Source: Phycisphaeraceae bacterium
GTDB lineage: Bacteria > Planctomycetota > Phycisphaerae > Phycisphaerales > Phycisphaeraceae
DNA: 20,484 bases
Assembly (NCBI GenBank): GCA_029260675.1
Contig: JAJDCV010000176.1
Span: 1 to 20,484, forward strand
Reading direction: 5' to 3'
The position numbers were made by a program, and so were the translations under genes. The notes under the pieces were generated by a model. That model did not search any database and was not told the DNA's origin. It saw only the letters and a list, made by a program, of their open reading frames with translations. Position 1 is the stretch's first letter; each line of letters starts with the position of its first letter. Below, piece after piece: positions 14,694 to 20,484 of the stretch.

Positions 14694-14722
14694 TGTAAAG
14701 TTTATCGATTCACTCATTTGCG

Positions 14723-15574
14723 CTAGCGTCGCTTTGCGCCGGCTGAGTTCCGGCCGCTGTTTCGGGGGCCATCAACACGCTGATAGACGCGGACGTAGTC
14801 GATGTCGAAATGCTGGGGGAACACGGTCGTCTCATCCGGGTCGCCGTCGAACCACCCCCCTACCGCCGAGTTGAGGATGATGGACATCGGCGTATCCGGG
14901 ACGGGGACCTGTTGCTTGTCCACTCGGTAGCTCTCCACGCCATCGACGTAGAACACCATCTCCGTAGGTGTCCAGATAACAGAGTAGACATGGAACTCAT
15001 CGGGGAACTGGACGGGATCGCCGTCAGCTTGCTCGGTGGTGTAGGCGTGATGCACGTAATCATGCTTGCCGGCCTCGTCGGCGTAGTGGAATGCGTGAAC
15101 CACCTGCTGGGGCTTGCTCCCGCCGTGCTCCATGATGTCGATCTCGCCACCGAGCGGCCACCTTACGTTTCTGGGCAGCAGCCAGAGCGCAGGCCAGAGC
15201 CCTTTTGTCGTCGGGATCTTGGCGCGGGCCTCGAACCGGCCATAAGCCTGGGTGAACCAGCTCTCCAGCCGTGCGGAGCGGTAGTCTTTGCCGTCGTGCG
15301 TTTCGTGGGTCGCCGTGAGCCGCAGCACGCCATCGACGATCGAGGCCTGCTCCGGGAGGTAGTACTGCTTCTCGTCGTTGTGGCTGTCCTTGAGGTTGAG
15401 GACCTCCCACTTCTCGGTGTCAACCGCCTGGCCGTCGAACTCGTCGCTGAAGGTCAGTGCCCATCCCGTGAGGTTCTGGGGCTGCTGCGCATGGATGCCG
15501 TGTGTGATCATTGACACAATCAGCGCGGCGAAGATGGCATGACACCACGGGAAGTATTTGAAGTTGGCTGCCAT
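14723..15574 (-). CDS. GH16 beta-glucanase (laminarinase-type), single domain
   Basis: This 283-residue secreted enzyme has a signal peptide (about 1-29, with IFAALIVSMITHGIHA) followed by one GH16 jelly-roll domain. The active site is GGEIDIMEHGG: nucleophile E144, D146 and acid/base E149. This EIDIME form, with the extra methionine bulge, is the one used by laminarinases and related beta-1,3-glucanases. Supporting motifs are FSDEFDG, GRFEARAKIPTTKGLWPALWLL, FHVYSVIWTPTEMVFYVDG and FDIDYVRVYQ. It has no dockerin or PEP-CTERM tail, ends in a basic stretch, and is probably released. AGGA ten bases before the ATG supports the start at 15574. It sits between the second prepilin gene (27-bp gap) and the GH5 gene in the minus-strand operon. 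Confidence 0.95.
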   Translation of the reverse strand: MAANFKYFPWCHAIFAALIVSMITHGIHAQQPQNLTGWALTFSDEFDGQAVDTEKWEVLNLKDSHNDEKQYYLPEQASIVDGVLRLTATHETHDGKDYRSARLESWFTQAYGRFEARAKIPTTKGLWPALWLLPRNVRWPLGGEIDIMEHGGSKPQQVVHAFHYADEAGKHDYVHHAYTTEQADGDPVQFPDEFHVYSVIWTPTEMVFYVDGVESYRVDKQQVPVPDTPMSIILNSAVGGWFDGDPDETTVFPQHFDIDYVRVYQRVDGPRNSGRNSAGAKRR

Positions 15575-15601
15575 AGCGAGTGATTCCTGTATAGGTTGAT
15601 T

Positions 15602-16423
15602 TCAGCGGACCAAGCCCGGCGGCGGATCGGCGCGTACATTACGCACTAGGATCTCGCCCCGATTGGAGTTGCCTGAGTGCCCGTCGATGTACAGCAGGTT
15701 GACCGACCCGTCGCTGCCGGGGTGACGGTAACGCAGGCTACCCCGCCCGGGCGTGGGCCCGATGTAACGCGGGTCGGTACTGAACCTGGCTCCGTCGCGG
15801 ATCACTCTGTCGTTTTGGCTGTAACTGGCATCGTAGTATTCGTTCTTGTCGTTGACGCGGTTGGCATCAAGGAAATCCAGGGCGGCAAAAGCGTTGCCGT
15901 GAAAGTCAGCGTTACTGCTGATCTGCTGCGCCGCGTCACCGATCATCATGACCTCGGACGTGCGGACCGCGAAGCCGGTGTTATACATCTCCAAATAGTC
16001 ACGGTGGGTCTTAGGGATGGTCGTGACGGGCATGGTCAACCGGGTCCCGCCATAGTGGATGCGTCCGCCTTCGACCAGAACCGAGGGGCAGATCAATACT
16101 TCGGTATTATTCTCGTGGCCTCCCGCGGCATAGGTGCTCTTGCTGGTCTGGGCGAGGTAGGCGTTGATGATCACGCCCCAGTCGGACGCGCCGCTCCAGG
16201 ACGGGGGGAACAAGTCTTCGTTGTCGTAGCTGTAGGCCCAAACCCCCAGCCCGATCTGCTTGAGGTTGGACTGACAGAGCATATTCTGCGCCGACTGCCG
16301 CGCCGCCCCCAGTGCCGGCAGGAGGATCCCCACCAGCAGCGCGATGATCGAGATGACCACCAGCAACTCGATCAGGGTGAAGCCGTTTCGTCTCTTTACG
16401 ATGGCTCTTTCATGTTTTCTCAT
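15602..16423 (-). CDS. Prepilin-like protein (operon copy 2)
   Basis: This 273-residue protein starts at the ATG at 16423, with AAGGGA about nine bases upstream. An upstream in-frame start at 16465 would add 14 residues and overlap the previous gene. It has a basic leader (MRKHERAIVKRRNG), a prepilin-type cleavage site G14|FTLIE with Glu+5, and a hydrophobic helix ending LLPALGAARQSA. Near the C-terminus RHPGSDGSVNLLYIDGH is the H-Xn-DG motif, here with 12 residues between His and Asp rather than nine. The leader and helix are almost identical, also in DNA, to the other two prepilins here. It is expected to be processed by prepilin peptidase and displayed or exported. Being in an operon with three glucanases suggests a link to glucan use, but the mechanism is unknown. 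Confidence 0.92.
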   Translation of the reverse strand: MRKHERAIVKRRNGFTLIELLVVISIIALLVGILLPALGAARQSAQNMLCQSNLKQIGLGVWAYSYDNEDLFPPSWSGASDWGVIINAYLAQTSKSTYAAGGHENNTEVLICPSVLVEGGRIHYGGTRLTMPVTTIPKTHRDYLEMYNTGFAVRTSEVMMIGDAAQQISSNADFHGNAFAALDFLDANRVNDKNEYYDASYSQNDRVIRDGARFSTDPRYIGPTPGRGSLRYRHPGSDGSVNLLYIDGHSGNSNRGEILVRNVRADPPPGLVR

Positions 16424-16449
16424 CAGAGCTTCCCTTCTCGTACTTAAAC

Positions 16450-17262
16450 TCACAGCCCACCCCACTCGTTGGGCATGAAGTCGGGCGTGTTGCGGCTGAT
16501 GGTCCGAGCCCGGTCGCCCGGCCGCACAAGCCGTGAATCGCCGATCGACTGGATATTCCCGCTGGGAGCTTGCGCGAACCAGGTCTTGGCCTTGGGGTAT
16601 TTGTCCTGAGCGTCGGTGACACCTGTGAGCGACGCGGTGCTGCCGTCGACCGCGGCGAGGTTGCCCTGGTCGCCGTTGTGCCAGCTGCCCACCCGATCGT
16701 CGGCCCCGTGGGAGGCATCGGGGAAGTTACCATTCATATACTCCTTGGGGTCCTCTTCCATCAACAGGGGCGTGATGATCTGGATTTCCTCGGTGCCCAG
16801 AAAGATCCGCGACTGGTTGGGTATCTGGTTCAGGTCGGCGGCGTTCCAGGCCGCAAACATGGAGTAGTCGTATCGGCCGTTGCTGCCTACGCCGCTTCTG
16901 AAGACGCCTTCCTCGAGAGCCGGGCACCGATAGAGCTCATCCGACTCCTCGACGTAGGGGAAGATGGTCCCCTCCTGCGGGCCATTGCGGTACCTAAGAA
17001 ACAAGTTAGGAGCCTGACTCAGCCAGGTCGCCCCCGCTGGATCGGAATCGGGCTCACGGTTCAGCGGCAGGTGGTCGCGAGAGTCGGTCGCGTAGGCGGT
17101 GAACGCGATCCCGAACTGGCGGAGCTGGCTCTTGCACTGCACGTCCAGCGCGGCACGCCGCGCGGCCCCCAGCGCAGGCAGGAGGATCCCCACCAGCAGT
17201 GCGATGATCGAGATCACCACCAGCAGCTCGATCAGGGTGAATCCGTTTCGTTTGAGTGCCAT
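16450..17262 (-). CDS. Prepilin-like protein (operon copy 1)
   Basis: This 270-residue protein starts at the ATG at 17262, with GGAG eight bases upstream. A longer in-frame start at 17307 would overlap the preceding gene and is less likely. The leader is very short (MALKRNG), with cleavage at G7|FTLIE, followed by the standard hydrophobic helix to LLPALGAARRAA. The C-terminal half contains SWHNGDQGNLAAVDGS, an H-X10-DG variant of the planctomycete motif. The central region (YRCPALEEG, MFAAWNAADLNQIPNQSRIFLGTEE) resembles other family members. It lies directly upstream of the second prepilin (26-bp gap) and after the helical PEP-CTERM gene (37-bp gap). No secretion machinery genes are nearby. 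The assignment is solid; the function is not known. Confidence 0.92.
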   Translation of the reverse strand: MALKRNGFTLIELLVVISIIALLVGILLPALGAARRAALDVQCKSQLRQFGIAFTAYATDSRDHLPLNREPDSDPAGATWLSQAPNLFLRYRNGPQEGTIFPYVEESDELYRCPALEEGVFRSGVGSNGRYDYSMFAAWNAADLNQIPNQSRIFLGTEEIQIITPLLMEEDPKEYMNGNFPDASHGADDRVGSWHNGDQGNLAAVDGSTASLTGVTDAQDKYPKAKTWFAQAPSGNIQSIGDSRLVRPGDRARTISRNTPDFMPNEWGGL

Positions 17263-17299
17263 ATCTGATGCTCCATATCCATCCTGCCATCTCACTAAA

Positions 17300-19036
17300 T
17301 CAACCAAGCACCCGGAAAGGTTTGGTCAGACCACGGCGCAATACCATCAAACCACCAAGCCCAATCAGCGACAGGCTGCCGGGCTCGGGGAGGTTGGGGG
17401 GCAATTCGATCTTCGGCGGTGCGCCGGTGTTCCAGTCGCCCAGCACGGTGTTGAGGTCATCGATCCCGACAAACCCGTCACCGCTGGGGTCGCCGGCCGT
17501 CGGGTCGCCTGCGGTGACGGACTGGTTCCAGTTACCCAGGACGATGTTCAGGTCGTCGATCCCGACGAACCCGTCGCCGTTGAGGTCGCCGGCGAGTCTT
17601 GGGATCAGCGCCGCCAGCGGGTTCGCCAAGAGGTCGCGTTTGTTGGTGTCGGGGTGTGACGCGATCAGAGCCAGGCCCGTCCAGACTGTGCTGGCGACGT
17701 GGCGGAGGTTGGGGTAGTCCGAACCGAATCCGGTCGGCGCACCTACAGCCCAGGGTGTCGCGACCAGGCCGACCCCCGCGGGGTCGCTGCCGTCGGCGGT
17801 GGTGCGTATCGCGTTGAGATGATCGATCAGTCCAGCGAGTTCATCGCCCCACCGGCCGGGGGCGTCGCCGGGCTGTTCCGTCAGCCAGCCACCGTCGATC
17901 CCGGCGGCGAGAGCCAGGGCGTACCCCGCGGTGTTCTCAACCTGGATGTGTTGTCCACCGGTGGAGAACCTGACCCCTTGGTACGTCCGCCCATCGCCGA
18001 GGTCGTCGATCACGACAAGGCCGGCTGGATCGTTGGCGGGTGTGTCGCTGACCACGCGTAGGGCCCGTCCGTGCTGATCGTCGGTATCGACCCCGGCCAA
18101 GGCACCCCAGGCCTGAGTGTCCATCGGGACCGGGAAGAAGTTGGTCTCGATCGGCCCACCGCTGCCCGGTTTCGTGCCGGTCCAGTATTTTTCCTCACCC
18201 GGCTGGTTGTTGAACATCGCCCGCACAAACTGTTGTGCGTGCTGGGCCATCGCTGACCACCTCGGGTCGCCGTCCAGAGCCGCCAGATTCATCGCCAGAG
18301 CGTAGGTGTCGATGTTGTGCTCGGTCGCTCGGATTAAGGTCGAGCCGAGGATCGGGGCATTCGTGCCGTCCAGCCCAAGGGAGAACCCGCCAAAACCATC
18401 GGCGTTGCTCTGCCGGGCATGGGTGTCGATCCAGTCGGCGGCCCGTTTGGCGGCGTCGAGGTAGGCCTGCTGCCCGGTGGCGTTGTAGTAGTGCGTCAAA
18501 GCGATCCCGGCCCAGGCGACGTTGCCGATCGCGGCGTCGGGGGTGTCGATCGAAGGCGACGCCCGGTCCGGGGCAAGCAGGTCGTTGGCCCAATATGAGG
18601 TGCGCAGCCGCCCGTCACCGATAGCCGGGTTGGTCGCGGACTTGATCGGGTCGATGTCCTGGACAAACCGGATGCCGTCTAACAATCTCCGGGCCCGGTC
18701 CAGATTGCCCCGGCGTGTGTAGTAGATCGCCGCCAGTGCGGTGTCATAGATATCCGCGCGGTGGTAGATCGTGCCGAACAGCGGGTTGGCCACCGGGACG
18801 TCATAGGACTGGATCAACTGCGCGTCGGGGAACTGGGCGGGGTAGTCGTTGGGGACCGGCACAAACCGATCCATCTGGCGATCGAGGAAGGCATCGACCC
18901 CCGCGATCGCCGCGTCGTACCCGGGACCGGTCAGCGCCACCGCGTCGGGACTGGCCCAGACAAGGCAAACCCCCACCAGGCAGACACACAGAATCATCCG
19001 GGTGATCAAGGCGGTACCAGATGGGTTTTGATTCAT
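17300..19036 (-). CDS. Secreted helical-barrel protein (possible glycoside hydrolase) with dockerin and PEP-CTERM
   Basis: This 578-residue protein has a signal peptide (hydrophobic stretch MILCVCLVGVCLVWA, cleavage near 34). A long alpha-helical region (about 36-480) shows repeated helical hairpins: YHRADIYDTALAAIYYTRRG, RARRLLDGIRFVQ, LRTSYWANDLL, GNVAWAGIALTHYYNATGQQAYLDAAKRAADWI, EHNIDTYALAMNLAAL, NTAGYALALAAGI. This pattern fits an (alpha/alpha) toroid like those of several glycoside hydrolases or epimerases, but I do not recognise the family. Two dockerin repeats follow (483-506 and 515-538, GDLNGDGFVGIDDLN and GDPSGDGFVGIDDLN), then a PEP-CTERM tail (about 549-578, LPEPGSLSLIG then RR). 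The tail is unusual in having about ten extra residues after RR. It starts at the ATG at 19036, with only a weak GCGGG upstream. It is second in the operon, 32 bp after the GH16 gene. Confidence 0.9.
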   Translation of the reverse strand: MNQNPSGTALITRMILCVCLVGVCLVWASPDAVALTGPGYDAAIAGVDAFLDRQMDRFVPVPNDYPAQFPDAQLIQSYDVPVANPLFGTIYHRADIYDTALAAIYYTRRGNLDRARRLLDGIRFVQDIDPIKSATNPAIGDGRLRTSYWANDLLAPDRASPSIDTPDAAIGNVAWAGIALTHYYNATGQQAYLDAAKRAADWIDTHARQSNADGFGGFSLGLDGTNAPILGSTLIRATEHNIDTYALAMNLAALDGDPRWSAMAQHAQQFVRAMFNNQPGEEKYWTGTKPGSGGPIETNFFPVPMDTQAWGALAGVDTDDQHGRALRVVSDTPANDPAGLVVIDDLGDGRTYQGVRFSTGGQHIQVENTAGYALALAAGIDGGWLTEQPGDAPGRWGDELAGLIDHLNAIRTTADGSDPAGVGLVATPWAVGAPTGFGSDYPNLRHVASTVWTGLALIASHPDTNKRDLLANPLAALIPRLAGDLNGDGFVGIDDLNIVLGNWNQSVTAGDPTAGDPSGDGFVGIDDLNTVLGDWNTGAPPKIELPPNLPEPGSLSLIGLGGLMVLRRGLTKPFRVLG

Positions 19037-19068
19037 AGCGTACCCGCCGCTCTAGCCTAGGTGCCGGG

Positions 19069-20484
19069 TCAGACGCGCCTGCGCATCAGCAACACCCCAC
19101 CGACGAGCCCCGAGACCATAACCGTCGCGGGCTCGGGGACAGAGACGGTCGGCGGTGGTGTGCCGGCGTTCCAATTGCCCAAAATGAAGTTCAGGTCTGT
19201 GATCCCGACGAATCCGTCGCCATCGATGTCGCCTTGCAACAGGGCGCCCGCGACGGTGCCGATGGACAGGTTGTCGAAGGTCAGGTCCATCGCCAGCCCG
19301 GGGTCACCGTTGCCGAACGTGCCCTGGGTGTGGAAGACGGTGATATTCGACAGGTCCAAGCCGGGGATAGCGCCCGGCGCGTTGTCCTGAAGGAAGTTGG
19401 CCAGATCGATCGTCAGTGTCTGGTCGTTCCCAGCCGACAAGGCATCAAATCGGTACACGCGCTCGGTGCCGTCGCCGTCGATCAGCACGATGTTGAAGGC
19501 GTCGGCCACGTTGCCGGGATTGACGTCCAACTGGACCCGCAGGTCGGTTTCACCGGTCGCATCGATGGGGCTTGACAGCGTTTTCCAGCCGCCGCCTAAG
19601 TCATTGGCCTGGACTCTGAAATCGGTTGCGCCCGACGTGAAGGTGCCGCTGTCCCACTGCGCATAGGTACCGGTGAGGTTGAAGTTGCTGAAGTCGGATA
19701 ACAGCGACCCGCTTACCTGACTGATCTGGTTCCATTCGCCCAGCACGATGTTCAGGTCGGTAAGCCCGACGAATCCGTCGCCGTCGACGTCGCCTTCAAT
19801 CGGACCGGAGGACGCCTGCCAGTAGCGGACATAGTCAACCTTCATCGTCTGTGGAAACACGGTTGTGCCATCCGGATCGCCGCCAAAATTACCGCCGACC
19901 GCCAGGTTCAGGATGATATTCTTCGGCGTTTCAAAGATCGGCCGGCCAGCTGTTTCGGTGACTGTGTGATAAAGGTTGTCGTCGACGTAGAAACGTAATT
20001 CCGTCTCTTCCCATTCGACGGCGTACGTGTGAAAGCCGGCGTGGAAGTCAACCGGCTGACCGCCTTCGTTGGCGGTGTACTCATCAAAGACGAATTCATG
20101 GTCGCCGCAGCAAGGGCCGGGATTCGTCTGCCAGTGGTAGGCGCTGCTGACAAGGTTCGGCTGGCTGCCGCGGTTCTCCATGATGTCGATCTCACCGCCC
20201 TGCGGCCACGCCACGTTGTTGGCATTCAGCCAGAAGGCCGGCCACATCCCTTGCGTGGTTGGCAGATCGATCCGCGCTTCGTACCGGCCGATGCCGTACA
20301 AATTGTTGGAGGTAATGAGGCCAGACTGATAGGCCTTTCCGCTACGAGGCACATCGATGGCCGTGAGTTCCAGATTGTCACCCGTGACAGCGACCTGATT
20401 GGGGTGGTAGTACTGCTTCTCGTTGTTGAAGCTGTCCTTGCGGTTAAGGGCTGTCCAGCGAGCGGTGTCCAGAGAACCGGTGTC
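19069..20484 (-). CDS. GH16 beta-glucanase with split dockerin, jelly-roll module and PEP-CTERM (5' end cut)
   Basis: The frame is open to the right edge, so the N-terminus and any signal peptide are missing; 471 residues are visible. The GH16 domain (visible 1-225) has NEKQYYHPNQ, YEARIDLPTTQGMWPAFWL, the active site GGEIDIMENRG (E98, D100, E103), FHTYAVEWEETELRFYVDD and KVDYVRYWQ. These mark a laminarinase-type GH16. Then come one dockerin repeat (231-254, GDVDGDGFVGLTDLN), a beta-rich module of about 163 residues (255-417) resembling a carbohydrate-binding jelly roll, a second dockerin repeat (418-441) and a PEP-CTERM tail (449-471, VPEPATVMV then RRRV). The two halves of the dockerin are thus separated, unlike in the other proteins here. 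It is probably a surface-anchored glucanase. It is the first visible gene of the minus-strand operon; upstream genes may exist outside the window. Confidence 0.95.
   Translation of the reverse strand, partial: DTGSLDTARWTALNRKDSFNNEKQYYHPNQVAVTGDNLELTAIDVPRSGKAYQSGLITSNNLYGIGRYEARIDLPTTQGMWPAFWLNANNVAWPQGGEIDIMENRGSQPNLVSSAYHWQTNPGPCCGDHEFVFDEYTANEGGQPVDFHAGFHTYAVEWEETELRFYVDDNLYHTVTETAGRPIFETPKNIILNLAVGGNFGGDPDGTTVFPQTMKVDYVRYWQASSGPIEGDVDGDGFVGLTDLNIVLGEWNQISQVSGSLLSDFSNFNLTGTYAQWDSGTFTSGATDFRVQANDLGGGWKTLSSPIDATGETDLRVQLDVNPGNVADAFNIVLIDGDGTERVYRFDALSAGNDQTLTIDLANFLQDNAPGAIPGLDLSNITVFHTQGTFGNGDPGLAMDLTFDNLSIGTVAGALLQGDIDGDGFVGITDLNFILGNWNAGTPPPTVSVPEPATVMVSGLVGGVLLMRRRV

Noticed and set aside
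19069..20352. GH16 gene starting at a GTG at 20352
   Set aside because: The reading frame continues upstream of this codon with typical GH16 N-terminal sequence (NEKQYYHPNQ) to the window edge. The GTG is therefore an internal valine and the gene is truncated by the window.
1..20484. Search for CRISPR arrays, tRNA/rRNA genes, insertion sequences and attachment sites
   Set aside because: No regularly spaced repeats, cloverleaf-like segments, transposase or integrase genes were seen. The only repeats are coding ones (dockerin and prepilin segments) and short regulatory palindromes.

Overview
The window looks like a chromosomal segment of a planctomycete, most likely class Phycisphaerae. The evidence is a moderately high G+C content, PEP-CTERM tails (VPEP/TPEP, a hydrophobic stretch, then RRR), planctomycete-type dockerin repeats (GDxNGDGFVGxxDLN...LGNWN), an N-terminal LEPR-XLL motif, and three prepilin-like proteins with the FTLIELLVVISIIALLVGILLPALGAAR start that is abundant in this phylum. 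The phylum assignment is inference from these families. There are fifteen protein genes, two of them cut by the window edges. I see no rRNA, tRNA, CRISPR array, transposase or phage gene.

Layout. Positions 1-10061 are all on the minus strand. Reading in gene direction (right to left) they are: an SglT-like sodium/sugar symporter (10061-8316); a secreted VCBS/ASPIC beta-propeller-like protein with dockerin and PEP-CTERM (8157-6286); a LacI-family repressor (6094-5021); two paralogous PEP-CTERM proteins (4827-3748 and 3624-2860); an H-X9-DG prepilin (2725-1874); and a LEPR-XLL protein with an alpha-helical, glucoamylase-like region that runs off the left edge (1796-1). Positions 10466-12690 hold two plus-strand genes: a GH17 beta-1,3-glucanase and a membrane-anchored sugar-binding protein. 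Positions 20484-12783 are a compact minus-strand operon: GH16 with PEP-CTERM (cut by the right edge), an unclassified helical PEP-CTERM protein, two prepilins, a second GH16 and a GH5. Intergenic gaps in this operon are about 26-68 bp.

How it works together (inference from families). GH16 (two copies, both with EIDIME), GH17 and a GH5 with a concanavalin-like tail are the usual enzyme set for laminarin or other beta-1,3/1,6-glucans. The enzymes carry signal peptides, and some are probably held at the cell surface through PEP-CTERM processing. Released glucose or short sugars could enter through the SglT-like symporter. The LacI-type repressor probably controls at least itself: a perfect ATGTAA-N4-TTACAT palindrome lies just downstream of its predicted promoter. 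Related inverted repeats lie about 155 bp upstream of that and upstream of the first PEP-CTERM gene. No SusC/SusD pair is present. The locus instead combines PEP-CTERM, dockerin, prepilin and LEPR-XLL proteins with a symporter. That combination is the most noteworthy feature of the window.
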